DNA from: Bacteroidota bacterium
GTDB lineage: Bacteria > Bacteroidota > Bacteroidia > Flavobacteriales > Weeksellaceae
Direction of reading: 5' to 3'
Length of the DNA: 64,000 bases
Assembly (NCBI GenBank): GCA_023411265.1
Contig: JAEYOX010000020.1
Location: 1-64,000, forward strand
A model generated the notes under the pieces. The model was given only the letters and a program-made list of their open reading frames with translations, was not told where the DNA came from and did no database searches. Positions 1-9,479 of this stretch are shown here, in pieces. The stretch's first letter is position 1. The number at the start of each line of letters is the position of its first letter. The position numbers and the translations under genes are program-made.

Positions 1-164
1 ATCAGACTTGCTTTTTTAGCTATTGTTGAGAAAGTATTAAACAAACATGATTTTCTATTACTCTGGAAAACTTTAAAACCCTGATGAGATATAAAATACA
101 AACTCTTGAATATGAAATATTAAGAACGGTCAAGTTTTTTTTATAATCTGCCGGTTGTATATGA
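1..164. other. Window edge, non-coding
   Basis: This AT-rich stretch lies downstream of the kup stop codon. I see no convincing gene or RNA. Short open frames here have no recognisable protein features. Confidence 0.5.
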
Positions 165-2135
165 TTATTTTTCTGCCCGCTTAATTTTTTTCGTGGCAAT
201 ATCCTGATCAAGCAGCGGCGCCGATTCTACCACCACATTGTGCGGAGATACACCCCAGGTTTTGAAATCGTCGCTGCCTATGTATTTGACGAAATTGTAA
301 ATATTAAGGATAATTTTTTCTTTCACCGTGAGTAGCGTATCGTTAATATAAGTATTGTCGATGATCACATACTTCAAATCCGGCGGAATATTGTGTTTCC
401 ACAACGACGGATGGTTGCTCCGCGAAGGAATAACGCCTTGCTCCATCAGGTCTTTCAGCACATCATCAAAATAATCGTTGATTCGCCGGTCAATCTTAAA
501 TCCGAGCATGAAGTTGATTTTATAAATGGTTCCGGCCACCACTTCTTCTACCGTATAAGAAAAGGTGTAAGGTGCTTCCTGATTGACAATATTCAGAATA
601 AAATAATGATCGGCTCTTTTGGGTTGTTTGCGGATGATGGAGTAAATAATCTTGGATTCTATTTCGCCTTCTTTTTTTGCTCTGCTCAAATAAGCCAGAT
701 TCGTGGCATATTTCGGAATGGATTCATCCAGTTTCATATCGGTAATGATGGGCGTGTACTTTTTGAAATCTACAAATTTGATAAATTTGGTTTTGATACG
801 CCGTCCGTTGTACCAGGCATACATACAGGTCCCGATAAATCCGCCCAAAACAATAGTGAGCCAGCCGCCATCAAAAAATTTAATAATATTCGCACTGAAA
901 AAACCGAGTTCAATAAAAAGATACACCACTGAAAACATCACTACCAACAAAGAGTGCATTCTTTTGCGACGCAGCCAGAAGATGAGCAAGACAGTGGTCA
1001 TGAGCATCGTAATGGTGATGGTAAGCCCGTACGCAGCTTCCATTTTTCCTGATTCCTGAAAATAAAGAACTACAATAATACACAGCAGCAGCAAACCCCA
1101 ATTGATTCTCGGAATATACATCTGCCCTTTTACACCGCTTGGATAATCTATTTTCTGATTAGGCCAGAAATTAATAGACATTGCTTCAGAAAACATCGTG
1201 AATGAACCCGTGATCACCGATTGGCTGGCGATGATGGCCGCAGCTGTGGCGAGCAAAACCCCGGGAAGCAACACATACTGCGGCATAATGCCAAAAAAGG
1301 GATTCATGCCCGTTTTTTGCACCATATCTGCATGATCCAGCAACCAGGCTCCCTGACCGAGATAATTCAGAATCAGCATTACTTTCACAAAAATCCAACT
1401 GACCCGAATATTGTTTTTTCCGCAATGCCCCAGGTCAGAATACAGCGCTTCCGCCCCCGTTGTACAAAGAAATACTGCTCCCATAATCACCATTGCACTC
1501 GGCGAGTGGGTGATAAGTTTATACGCATAATACGGATTAAAAGAATTGAAGATTTCAACGTGATCAAAAATATGGATGGATCCAAAAAAGCCCAGCGATA
1601 AGAACCAAAGAATCATCACCGGCCCGAAAAACTTCCCAATAAATCCGGTACCAAATTGCTGAATAAAAAAAACAATCACCAGAATAGCACAGGTAATGAG
1701 CACCACCGGAGTATTGGGATTGTACATCTTTAGCCCTTCTACGGCAGAAATGACCGTGAGCGACGGCGTAATGACACTATCTGCCACCAATGTTGCGGCC
1801 CCAATGAGGGCGATGATATAGAGCCACGTTTTTTTGGATCTTTTAATCAGAGAATACAGTGCGAGAATTCCGCCTTCCCCTTTATTATCCGCGCGAAGTG
1901 CGATAATCACATATTTCAGGGTGGTTTGCAAAGTGAGAGTCCAGATGATGCATGAGAGCGCACCTTCAATGTATTCGTTCAAAGGAAGCGAATTCTCTTT
2001 GGCCGCCACAATAGCCTTCATCACATACAACGGCGAGGTTCCGATATCCCCGAAGACGATTCCCAGCGATACAACTACTCCCAAAAAGGAAAGTTTCTTC
2101 AAATTGAACGGAGTTGCCGATTCCTCTCTTGTCAT
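165..2135 (-). CDS. kup: Kup-family potassium uptake protein
   Basis: This is a low-affinity K+ transporter of the KUP/HAK/KT family in the inner membrane, thought to work as a K+/H+ symporter. The 656-residue length fits the family. The hallmark GDIGTSPLYV is at residues 29-38 in the first membrane segment, followed by about 12 hydrophobic segments to about residue 440 and a soluble C-terminal domain of about 200 residues. The start gives a short polar N-terminus directly before the first helix. It stands alone, transcribed away from pdhB's terminator. A TAnnTTTG box on the same strand (2153-2160) gives a leader of roughly 10-15 nt. Family assignment is secure; ion specificity is inferred from the family. 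Confidence 0.95.
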   Translation of the reverse strand: MTREESATPFNLKKLSFLGVVVSLGIVFGDIGTSPLYVMKAIVAAKENSLPLNEYIEGALSCIIWTLTLQTTLKYVIIALRADNKGEGGILALYSLIKRSKKTWLYIIALIGAATLVADSVITPSLTVISAVEGLKMYNPNTPVVLITCAILVIVFFIQQFGTGFIGKFFGPVMILWFLSLGFFGSIHIFDHVEIFNSFNPYYAYKLITHSPSAMVIMGAVFLCTTGAEALYSDLGHCGKNNIRVSWIFVKVMLILNYLGQGAWLLDHADMVQKTGMNPFFGIMPQYVLLPGVLLATAAAIIASQSVITGSFTMFSEAMSINFWPNQKIDYPSGVKGQMYIPRINWGLLLLCIIVVLYFQESGKMEAAYGLTITITMLMTTVLLIFWLRRKRMHSLLVVMFSVVYLFIELGFFSANIIKFFDGGWLTIVLGGFIGTCMYAWYNGRRIKTKFIKFVDFKKYTPIITDMKLDESIPKYATNLAYLSRAKKEGEIESKIIYSIIRKQPKRADHYFILNIVNQEAPYTFSYTVEEVVAGTIYKINFMLGFKIDRRINDYFDDVLKDLMEQGVIPSRSNHPSLWKHNIPPDLKYVIIDNTYINDTLLTVKEKIILNIYNFVKYIGSDDFKTWGVSPHNVVVESAPLLDQDIATKKIKRAEK

Positions 2136-2152
2136 ATGATCGAAAATATCGG

Positions 2153-2160
2153 CAAATTTA
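2153..2160 (-). promoter_or_regulatory. -7 promoter box of kup
   Basis: The minus strand reads TAAATTTG, matching the TAnnTTTG -7 element of Bacteroidota housekeeping promoters, 17 nt before the kup start. Confidence 0.6.
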
Positions 2161-2251
2161 GATGAATAAAACCTTATATTTTGTTACTTTTTTTAAATAG
2201 AAAAACCTCGTTTTGAAAGTTTCTATCTATAATTGAAAAGAAAATCAGACA

Positions 2252-2281
2252 CAAAAAAACTCCCATTTAAGGGAGCTTTAT
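2252..2281 (-). terminator. Intrinsic terminator of pdhB
   Basis: Read on the minus strand, CTCCC and GGGAG flank a 6-nt loop and are followed by a run of seven T. It lies just after the pdhB stop. Confidence 0.8.
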
Positions 2282-3265
2282 TTATGCTTTAATGTACATT
2301 GCTTTTTTAATTTCTTCTTTCACTTTTTCAAGTTTCGGAAACCATTCTGCAAATAATGCCGATGAATAAGGTGCCGGAGCATCGGGCGTCGTAATTCTCT
2401 TGATGGGCGCATCCAGATAATCGAAGGCTTTCTGCTGCACCATGTAAGTAATTTCTGAAGCTACGGAACCAAAAGGCCAGGCTTCTTCCAGTACCACAAG
2501 GCGGTTGGTTTTTTTCACAGAATTCAAAACGGTATCATAATCCAGTGGACGCACGGTTCTTAAATCAATCACCTCAACAGAAATGCCTTCTTTTTCCATA
2601 TCTTCAGCCGCCTGCATTGCGAGTTTCATGATTTTTCCAAAAGAAACCAGAGTCACATCTTTTCCTTCTTTTTTAATATCTGCTTTTCCGATAGGCAGAT
2701 AATATTCTTCTTCGGGAATTTCCATTTTATCGCCATACATCTGCTCAGATTCCATGAAAATCACCGGATCGTTATCCTGAATGGCAGTTTTCAAAAGTCC
2801 CTTTGCATCATAAGGATTGGACGGCACCACCACTTTCAGTCCGGGGCAGTTGGCGTACCAGCTTTCAAAAGCCTGAGAATGGGTAGCTCCTAACTGGCCG
2901 GCGGAAGCTGTAGGCCCGCGGAATACAATAGGACAGTTCCATTGTCCCCCGCTCATCTGACGGATTTTCGCTGCATTGTTGATGATTTGATCAATCCCAA
3001 CCAGCGAGAAATTAAAAGTCATAAATTCCACGATGGGCCGGTTTCCGTTCATCGCTGCGCCTACCGAAATTCCGGTGAAGCCCAATTCGGCAATCGGTGT
3101 ATCGATTATTCTTCTGGGTCCAAATTCATCCAGCATTCCTTTGGACGCTTTGTAAGCACCATTGTATTCTGCCACTTCTTCACCCATGAGAAAAATGGAT
3201 TCATCTTTGCGCATTTCCTCACTCATTGCCTGAGCAATTACTTCACGGAAAGTATATTCTGCCAT
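2282..3265 (-). CDS. pdhB: Pyruvate dehydrogenase E1 component, beta subunit
   Basis: This is the beta subunit of the thiamine-diphosphate-dependent E1 of the pyruvate dehydrogenase complex, which converts pyruvate to acetyl-CoA in the cytoplasm. The 327 residues cover a full transketolase-type pyrimidine-binding domain (about 1-180, with GEEVAEYNGAYKAS near residue 28 containing the Glu that activates the cofactor) and a C-terminal transketolase domain (about 195-320). I chose the internal ATG at 3265 because it begins the conserved MAEYTFREV; the upstream extension to 3325 looks non-coding. The alpha subunit is not adjacent. An acetoin or branched-chain keto-acid dehydrogenase beta subunit would look similar, but PDH is the usual assignment for this form. 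Confidence 0.93.
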   Translation of the reverse strand: MAEYTFREVIAQAMSEEMRKDESIFLMGEEVAEYNGAYKASKGMLDEFGPRRIIDTPIAELGFTGISVGAAMNGNRPIVEFMTFNFSLVGIDQIINNAAKIRQMSGGQWNCPIVFRGPTASAGQLGATHSQAFESWYANCPGLKVVVPSNPYDAKGLLKTAIQDNDPVIFMESEQMYGDKMEIPEEEYYLPIGKADIKKEGKDVTLVSFGKIMKLAMQAAEDMEKEGISVEVIDLRTVRPLDYDTVLNSVKKTNRLVVLEEAWPFGSVASEITYMVQQKAFDYLDAPIKRITTPDAPAPYSSALFAEWFPKLEKVKEEIKKAMYIKA

Positions 3266-3288
3266 GATCTTTCTAATTTTAAAGTTCA

Positions 3289-3296
3289 CAAAAATA
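3289..3296 (-). promoter_or_regulatory. -7 promoter box of pdhB
   Basis: The minus strand reads TATTTTTG, 23 nt before the chosen ATG at 3265. This supports the internal start, because the longer frame would begin upstream of the transcript. Confidence 0.55.
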
Positions 3297-3488
3297 ATGA
3301 AAATTTTGTTACCTCGGGCAACCAACCTCCGCTTCTCTATATGTTTATAAAAAGACTCACACGGAAAGAAGCATATTCGTGGGAAAACTGATGAATTTTT
3401 TCATCAGTCTGTAATTTTCGCATTGATATTATCTGTAATTTAGTTCCTTCATTTAATTTAACTATTCACTTTAAAAACACCTCTCGGA

Positions 3489-4952
3489 ATGGATACTACC
3501 TCTCAACAACCTGGCTATCAGGGGACCGATCGTCTTCTTTATGGAATGATTTTAGGCGTTCTGGCATTCTGGCTTTTCGCCCAGACTACGCTTAATATTA
3601 ATGTAGAAATGGCGCAGGATTTAGGCATGAATCAAAGCATGATGAATATTGCCGTTTCCATCACTTCTCTATTTTCGGGAATCTTCATTGTGGTTTTCGG
3701 AGGTTTGGCCGACCGGGTGGGAAGGGTTAAAATCGTTCTGATCGGTTTTATTTTCAGTATCATCGGTTCACTTCTGGTCGCAATAACTCCGGAAGGGCAG
3801 TTCTCCTCTGCTGTTATGATTACAGGAAGAATTTTTCAGGGATTGTCCGGTGCCTTCATCATGCCTGCCAGTCTAGCTTTGGTGAAAGCCTATTGGGACG
3901 GAGCAGCGCGGCAGCGGGCTATCAGCTTGTGGTCTATTGGTTCATGGGGAGGTGCTGGCTTTTGTGCACTTTTCGGCGGCTGGGTGGCATCCAGTTTTGG
4001 CTGGCGTTATATTTTCTGGGCTACAGTGGTGGTTTCTGTCATCGGTTATTTTATGGTGAAAGGAACGCCGGAGAGCAAGGGTGTATCCAAAGGAGAATAC
4101 CGGTTTGATCTGGCGGGAGTTTTTACTTTTATGATTACCATTATTGCACTACAACTGCTACTGCTGAAGGGAAGCGATTTCGGATGGACCAGCCCGGCTT
4201 CGCTCATGATCATTGCGGTGTTCTTGGTATTTTCCTACTTTTTCTACAGAACGGAACAGGGAAATCCTCAGGCTTTTGTTGATTTTAAACTTTTCAGAAA
4301 TATGACGTATACGGGCGCCACAATTTCCAATTTTCTATTAAACGCTACTTCCGGAATACTGATTGTTTCCCTTTCGCTGGTACAGCGCGGAGCCGGAATG
4401 TCTTCTCTGGATGCCGGATTACTGACACTAGGGTACGCGGTGACTATTGTACTGTTCATCCGGATGGGTGAAAAATTGCTTCAACGTTTTGGTGCACGCC
4501 GGCCGATGATCTGGGGATCACTGATTGTGGCAGTGGCCATCAGCCTTCTGCTTTTCACGCATGTTATGCTCGGATCGTATAAAATTCTCGCTGTTATCGC
4601 TTATTCGCTTTTCGGTCTGGGACTCGCTTTCTACGCCACGCCTTCTACTGATGCAGCCCTGTCCAACCTTCCGGAAAATCAATCCGGAGCAGGTGCAGGA
4701 ATTTACAAAATGGCTTCATCTCTGGGAGCTGCGATAGGCGTTGCTGTTTCCTCCGGTATTTTCACTGCACTGAGCGGTGATGCGGCAGCCACCGAATGGA
4801 TGAACGGACTGATCACCTTTCAGGGAAGACAGGATAATCTTGACATACGGCATGCAGCCATGCTCGCTCTCGGTGTTAATCTGCTCATGGTAGTAGCTGC
4901 TATTATTTCTATTGTTTTAACTGTACCTAAACACCAAAAATCTACACAATGA
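3489..4952 (+). CDS. MFS transporter, DHA2 (drug:H+ antiporter) type
   Basis: This is a major facilitator protein of the 14-helix DHA2 family (EmrB/QacA relatives), an inner-membrane proton-driven exporter. The 487 residues are hydrophobic throughout. Visible signatures are the loop 2-3 motif GGLADRVGRVK near residue 77 and a motif-C-like glycine-rich helix (WSIGSWGGAGFCALFGG) near residue 150. Its stop overlaps the start of the amidohydrolase in ATGA, so the two are almost certainly one operon and translationally coupled. The exporter might move a product or substrate of that hydrolase, but that is inference. The substrate cannot be read from sequence. Confidence 0.85.
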   Translation: MDTTSQQPGYQGTDRLLYGMILGVLAFWLFAQTTLNINVEMAQDLGMNQSMMNIAVSITSLFSGIFIVVFGGLADRVGRVKIVLIGFIFSIIGSLLVAITPEGQFSSAVMITGRIFQGLSGAFIMPASLALVKAYWDGAARQRAISLWSIGSWGGAGFCALFGGWVASSFGWRYIFWATVVVSVIGYFMVKGTPESKGVSKGEYRFDLAGVFTFMITIIALQLLLLKGSDFGWTSPASLMIIAVFLVFSYFFYRTEQGNPQAFVDFKLFRNMTYTGATISNFLLNATSGILIVSLSLVQRGAGMSSLDAGLLTLGYAVTIVLFIRMGEKLLQRFGARRPMIWGSLIVAVAISLLLFTHVMLGSYKILAVIAYSLFGLGLAFYATPSTDAALSNLPENQSGAGAGIYKMASSLGAAIGVAVSSGIFTALSGDAAATEWMNGLITFQGRQDNLDIRHAAMLALGVNLLMVVAAIISIVLTVPKHQKSTQ

Positions 4953-6109
4953 ATCCTATAACTGAAAATTTAAGCACCCGCCAGGAAGAAATAAAATCCT
5001 GGATGGACACCATGCACCGCAATCCCGAACTATCCATGAAAGAAGAGAAAACAGCGCAATATATCGCTGATATTTTAAGAACTTTTGATGGTTTTGAAAT
5101 TGAAGAAAATATAGGAAAGTACGGTATCGTAGCTTCTTTAAAAGCGGGAAACGGCGACAAGGCCATCGGACTTCGGGCAGATTTCGATGCACTTCCCATT
5201 GAAGAACACAACGATCTCCCTTATAAAAGCAAAGTTTTCGGCGCAGCACATCTTTGTGGACATGACGGACACACCTCTATGCTGCTGGCGGCAGGAAAAT
5301 ATCTTTCTGAAACGAAAAATTTCAACGGAACCGTGCGATTGATCTTTCAACCCGGAGAAGAAACCATGGAAGGCGGACCTGCTATGATTGAGGACGGTCT
5401 TTTCGAACGCTTTCCTGTAGATGCTGTTTTCGGAATGCACAATATGCCAGGCTTGCCGACAGGAACTTTTCATTTTGCGGAAGGTGAATTTATGGCAGCT
5501 GTGGATAACTGGGAGATTATCCTGGAAGGAAAAGGCGGACACGGCTCTATGCCGGAAAAAGCTGTTGATCCTGTAGTAGCCGGAGCCTCTTTAGTAATGG
5601 CACTGCAAACCATTGTTTCAAGAAATGTGAGTCCATGGAACAAAGCAGTGGTTACCATTGGTGCATTCAATTCAGGAACGGTGGGGAATGTGATTCCGCA
5701 GACCGCTTCTCTAAAAGTCTGTATCAGAACTATGACAAATGAAGACCGCGAGCTAGTTCTGAACAAAGTCCGTAGCATTACCCAAGCGCAAGCGGAAAGT
5801 TTCGGTGTAACATCTGAAATAAAAGAAGGAATCCCCGGAGCAGTATTGGTGAACAGCCCAGAAGAAACACAATTTGCGAAGAATGTTGCGCAGAAATATT
5901 TCGGCGAAAATAAAGTAACTTATCCTGCTACTCCTTATATGGGCAGCGAAGATTTTGCATTTATGCTTCAGCATAAAAAAGGAAACTACTGTATGATCGG
6001 CAATGGAGATTCGATGATGGTTCATCATCCGCAATACGTTTTCAATCAGGATATTTTACCGCTGGGTGCAGCGTATTGGGTGGCGCTGGTAGAAGAGTTT
6101 TTGAAGTAA
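4949..6109 (+). CDS. M20D-family amidohydrolase (hippurate hydrolase/IAA-amino acid hydrolase type)
   Basis: This is a cytoplasmic metal-dependent amidohydrolase of peptidase family M20D, which cleaves N-acyl amino acids to a carboxylate and an amino acid. The 386 residues match family length. Metal ligands are visible in HLCGHDGHTS (Cys103, His105), in QPGEE, in GMHNMPG, and in the C-terminal YMGSEDFAFML segment. The dimerisation domain lies at about residues 185-295. It overlaps the upstream MFS gene by 4 nt. There is no signal peptide. Alternative roles in the same family are N-acetyl-diaminopimelate deacetylase and aminoacylase; the substrate is not determined here. Confidence 0.88.
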   Translation: MNPITENLSTRQEEIKSWMDTMHRNPELSMKEEKTAQYIADILRTFDGFEIEENIGKYGIVASLKAGNGDKAIGLRADFDALPIEEHNDLPYKSKVFGAAHLCGHDGHTSMLLAAGKYLSETKNFNGTVRLIFQPGEETMEGGPAMIEDGLFERFPVDAVFGMHNMPGLPTGTFHFAEGEFMAAVDNWEIILEGKGGHGSMPEKAVDPVVAGASLVMALQTIVSRNVSPWNKAVVTIGAFNSGTVGNVIPQTASLKVCIRTMTNEDRELVLNKVRSITQAQAESFGVTSEIKEGIPGAVLVNSPEETQFAKNVAQKYFGENKVTYPATPYMGSEDFAFMLQHKKGNYCMIGNGDSMMVHHPQYVFNQDILPLGAAYWVALVEEFLK

Positions 6110-6120
6110 TTTAACGGGTT

Positions 6121-6160
6121 AAAAAAAATCAGCGGTACCCTAGTTACTACTGATTTTTTT
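6121..6160. terminator. Bidirectional terminator
   Basis: AAAAAATCAG and CTGATTTTTT form an inverted repeat with A- and T-tracts on both sides, placed between the convergent amidohydrolase and DUF2147 genes. Confidence 0.75.
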
Positions 6161-6174
6161 CTGTCGGGCATTCG

Positions 6175-6594
6175 TTAATTCACTTTATGCCAGGTCTGTG
6201 TTCTCCCGATCAAAGACAAACCGATATATCCTCTCACATTCAGTTTGTCGCCGTCTTTTTTGATGGTACATTTGTATTCTTTTCCTCCCTTTGGATTGAC
6301 AATCGTACCGCCGGTAAACTCATCTCCTTTTTTCACCAGACCACGGATGATTTCGAGGCCGATCAGCGGTTTGCCGTTCCGGTCGCCTTTACAGTCGATA
6401 CAAGTATTGTGGCTGGGTTTGGCGAGCAACTGCACGATTTTACCGTAATATTTACCATCAGATTTCTTCGTGATTTCGACTATGGATTTGGCTTTTCCCG
6501 TTTCATCATCTATCGTTTTCCATTTCCCCTCAATTTGTGCAAAAGAAAACACGCCTGCAGTAAGTGCTATAAAAGTAAGTGCGATTTTTTTCAT
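6175..6594 (-). CDS. Secreted DUF2147 family protein
   Basis: The 139-residue protein has a cleavable signal peptide (about 1-19, ending in FSFAQ) followed by a DUF2147 domain. Visible features are the family-typical opening IEGKWKTIDDETGKAKSIVEI, a conserved pair of cysteines in NTCIDCKGDR around residue 65, and the closing GRTQTWHKVN. It is predicted to be periplasmic or outer-surface and beta-rich, resembling a small lipocalin-like barrel. The biochemical role of the family is not established. It is monocistronic. Confidence 0.85.
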   Translation of the reverse strand: MKKIALTFIALTAGVFSFAQIEGKWKTIDDETGKAKSIVEITKKSDGKYYGKIVQLLAKPSHNTCIDCKGDRNGKPLIGLEIIRGLVKKGDEFTGGTIVNPKGGKEYKCTIKKDGDKLNVRGYIGLSLIGRTQTWHKVN

Positions 6595-6706
6595 ATTAAT
6601 AAGGTATTTATTATAACATTTTTGTTTTGATAAAAATAATTAAAAATTGTTAAGTGACAAATTTATTATTATTCACTTCATGGTAATTCTATTAAAAACA
6701 CCTTTC

Positions 6707-8635
6707 CTAATTTAATTTCCTGTTTATTACCCTGTCCATATAATCCTGATACCAGGCCTTGCAAAGCTTAATCCCTCTTTCAATTTCAATATTATTCACC
6801 TTACCGAGAAGATTTTTTTCCATATTCAGATCAGACTGGTCATAGACTCCAACTACCTCATTTCCGTTGAATCGGTAAATATAATTCCCGATGATCATCT
6901 GTTCATTAATAGAATCGGAATTGACAATGAGATGCGGATACTGTTTTTCTGAAACTAGGCTTCTACCCCAGCTTCGGATTTTTTTGTTATAACCGATCAG
7001 ATCCGCCAGCGTAGGATAAATATCCATTTGCTGCGCCGGTTCATGATTCACGCCTTTCAGTGCGTATTCAGGGTTCGGGGAATAAAATAAAATAGGAACT
7101 GCATAGCGGTTCATCGTTTTTTCATATTCGGGATAGTACACCTGATTGGTATGATCGCCGGTAATCACAAAAATCGTGTTGTGAAACCATGGTTTATTTT
7201 TAACACTTTCAAAGAACTGACGAATGGCCCAATCCGTGTACTGCATAGGTTGGTGCATTTCAATATTCCCCTTTTTGAATTTTCCCTGATACCTTTCGGG
7301 AATTCTGAACGGATGATGAGATGATGCCGTAAACATTGTGCTCATAAAAGGTTGCTTTTTGCCGATATTCTCTCCGAAATACTGCAGAAAAGGTTCATCC
7401 CAGATGGCCCACATTCCGTCGAAATCGGCATCATTATTATACTCGGTTTTTCCGAAATAATGCTGAAATCCCAGAATATTTCCGAATCCTTGAAAACCCA
7501 TGGAACCATTCGGGGCACCGTGATAAAATGAGGTTTCATATCCCAGTTCATTGCATACCGAAACGATGGACTGAATTTTCTGATTGGAATACGGCGAACT
7601 GGTAAAAGCATCCGTAAGCGCAGGAATTCCAGCCAGAATGCTGCTCATTCCGTGAATCGACTGTCTGCCATTGGCAAAAGCATTCGGGAAAATAAGGCTT
7701 TCCTTCGCAAGACTGTCCACAAAACGGGTGTATGAAACAAAATTTTCAATGTTTCTATCCTTGTTAAACGCTCCTGAATATTCTCTTCCGAAAGATTCTA
7801 CAATGAAAATCACAATATTCGGGCGTTCTTTTACTGATCTGTTATACGTTTTGTAAGGATGAATATTCTCTTCAATGAACGCTTCATCCACAAAATTCAC
7901 CAACCGGAAATTATTACTGTTAATGGTACGGATAAACGAAAATGCGCTGTTCAGAACCACATTACCCTGAGCGGGAATTTTTACATGCTTATTGGCGTCC
8001 ACCATATTGATCGGACGCGTGCTGTGCCGGAAATCACCTCGGATACCACCGACCGCCAACGTGGCCACGACGCATAGGGTGACAATGGAAAAAAAGAAAT
8101 AGGGAATCAATTTCTTTGGTTTTTTTGATTCCACTTTCACTTTTCTGTACAGCCAAATCCACAGCGCTATGAGAACAACAAACCAAATCAGCACCAAAGG
8201 ATGCTGCATCACCGAAACGCCAAAAACCTTAAACAAATTGGATTCGTGTTGAGCCACATGCATGGCGGCAATTGTAAGGCGCGTCTGACTGAATTTAAAG
8301 TAAATAAAATCCCCAAAGTTTAAAGAATACGCGATTCCGTTGGTGATAAAATAAATCCAGAACAGTATTTTCTGGTAATACTTTTTTGTATTGACGATCA
8401 CTGGAATCAGACTAAGCAGAATAAACAAGCTGTTGACATAGAGAATCGCCGTGGTATCGAAAGCGATGCCATGCCACGCGAGGTTCAGATAATCTGAAAT
8501 TCCATCCACTTTAATCAGGTCTTTATTATAAAACCAAAACAAAAACCTGGCAATCTGATAGAAAAAATAAGCCAGAAACAGGCGATAAAACAAAGCCAAC
8601 ACCTCTCCCGTCCGGTATTCCTTAAAAAAATTCAT
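6707..8635 (-). CDS. LTA synthase-like membrane sulfatase/phosphotransferase
   Basis: This belongs to the alkaline phosphatase superfamily proteins related to LtaS and MdoB: about five N-terminal membrane helices (roughly residues 1-200) and a periplasmic sulfatase-type domain (about 260-540). Metal-site and nucleophile signatures are visible: IVIFIVESFG, then NGRQSIHGMSS with the probable nucleophile Ser326, and ITGDHTN for metal binding. Family members transfer phosphoglycerol or phosphoethanolamine from a phospholipid to a glycan or lipid. The start at 8635 is chosen because the -7 box (8641-8648) lies only 5 nt upstream, ruling out the longer frame. Phosphatidylserine synthase is divergently transcribed next door, a natural lipid-metabolism neighbour. 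The acceptor is unknown. Confidence 0.85.
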   Translation of the reverse strand: MNFFKEYRTGEVLALFYRLFLAYFFYQIARFLFWFYNKDLIKVDGISDYLNLAWHGIAFDTTAILYVNSLFILLSLIPVIVNTKKYYQKILFWIYFITNGIAYSLNFGDFIYFKFSQTRLTIAAMHVAQHESNLFKVFGVSVMQHPLVLIWFVVLIALWIWLYRKVKVESKKPKKLIPYFFFSIVTLCVVATLAVGGIRGDFRHSTRPINMVDANKHVKIPAQGNVVLNSAFSFIRTINSNNFRLVNFVDEAFIEENIHPYKTYNRSVKERPNIVIFIVESFGREYSGAFNKDRNIENFVSYTRFVDSLAKESLIFPNAFANGRQSIHGMSSILAGIPALTDAFTSSPYSNQKIQSIVSVCNELGYETSFYHGAPNGSMGFQGFGNILGFQHYFGKTEYNNDADFDGMWAIWDEPFLQYFGENIGKKQPFMSTMFTASSHHPFRIPERYQGKFKKGNIEMHQPMQYTDWAIRQFFESVKNKPWFHNTIFVITGDHTNQVYYPEYEKTMNRYAVPILFYSPNPEYALKGVNHEPAQQMDIYPTLADLIGYNKKIRSWGRSLVSEKQYPHLIVNSDSINEQMIIGNYIYRFNGNEVVGVYDQSDLNMEKNLLGKVNNIEIERGIKLCKAWYQDYMDRVINRKLN

Positions 8636-8640
8636 AGGTG

Positions 8641-8648
8641 CAAATTTA
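8641..8648 (-). promoter_or_regulatory. -7 box directly before the LTA-like gene
   Basis: The minus strand reads TAAATTTG with only 5 nt before the ATG at 8635, so the transcript probably begins at or next to the start codon. Confidence 0.6.
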
Positions 8649-8714
8649 CATTTAATTAATATACGGTTCATTCAGAACCCTGAACCTTCTGAATTCCGAA
8701 CCAATAAAAAACGC

Positions 8715-8722
8715 TATTTTTG
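8715..8722 (+). promoter_or_regulatory. -7 box directly before pssA
   Basis: TATTTTTG matches TAnnTTTG and ends 4 nt before the pssA ATG, suggesting a leaderless mRNA. Confidence 0.6.
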
Positions 8723-8726
8723 CACT

Positions 8727-9440
8727 ATGAGCTTTTTCCGCAACCAGCTGGCCAATATCCTCACTCTTGGAAACCTGTTTTCCGGAACGATCGGCGTTAT
8801 TCATTTGATTCAAAATGATCTTCACACAGCATTTCTCTGCATGGTGATCTCTCTGGTTCTAGACTTTTTTGACGGCTTTATTGCGCGTGCATTAAAATCC
8901 AATTCAAGTCTGGGTGCCCAGCTGGATTCCCTGGCCGATATGGTGAGTTTTGGGGCTCTTCCGGGAGTTGCGATGTTCAACATGATGGAACCTTTTGGTT
9001 CAACACTTTTCGGCATCTCTCTTCCTTTTGATATTCAGTATTTAGGGCTGTTTATCACGCTTTTTTCCTGTTTGAGGCTTGCTATTTTCAATATTGATGA
9101 CGAACAGAAATATTTTTTCAAAGGTCTCAATACGCCCACCAACACAGTGCTGATTTTGGGATTGCTTTATACTTCACAAGAAAGTGCTTTTGTCACTTCT
9201 TTGTTGGAAAGTCCGCTTTTTCTACTTGCACTCACGGCGCTCAGTTCCTGGCTGCTCATTAGTCCGATCCGGATGATTGCAATGAAATTCAAATCGAAAA
9301 GAATCCAGGACAACCTACCGAAAATTGTTCTGGCTGCAGGTTCTGTCTTCCTTTTACTCTTCTTCAGAACTCTTGCGTTGCCTTTATTGGTGCTTTATTA
9401 CATTTTAGTTTCGGTCATTTTCCAAAAGCATCTGAGATAA
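8727..9440 (+). CDS. pssA: CDP-diacylglycerol--serine O-phosphatidyltransferase
   Basis: This inner-membrane enzyme makes phosphatidylserine from CDP-diacylglycerol and serine, the precursor of phosphatidylethanolamine. The CDP-alcohol phosphatidyltransferase signature DGx2ARx8Gx3Dx3D is complete (DGFIARALKSNSSLGAQLDS followed by LAD, starting near residue 49). About six to eight membrane helices fill the 237 residues. This length and the N-terminal sequence fit the PssA type of Bacteroidota and Gram-positives, not the larger E. coli soluble enzyme. It is divergent from the LTA-like gene and may be co-transcribed with the exonuclease 39 nt downstream. Confidence 0.93.
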   Translation: MSFFRNQLANILTLGNLFSGTIGVIHLIQNDLHTAFLCMVISLVLDFFDGFIARALKSNSSLGAQLDSLADMVSFGALPGVAMFNMMEPFGSTLFGISLPFDIQYLGLFITLFSCLRLAIFNIDDEQKYFFKGLNTPTNTVLILGLLYTSQESAFVTSLLESPLFLLALTALSSWLLISPIRMIAMKFKSKRIQDNLPKIVLAAGSVFLLLFFRTLALPLLVLYYILVSVIFQKHLR

Positions 9441-9479
9441 TCACTCACATTAAAACCGCTATTTTCTCTACATAAAATT

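Noticed and set aside
393..2139. Open frames antisense to kup
   Set aside because: They lie in other frames of a well-supported gene, have no recognisable domain and no promoter.
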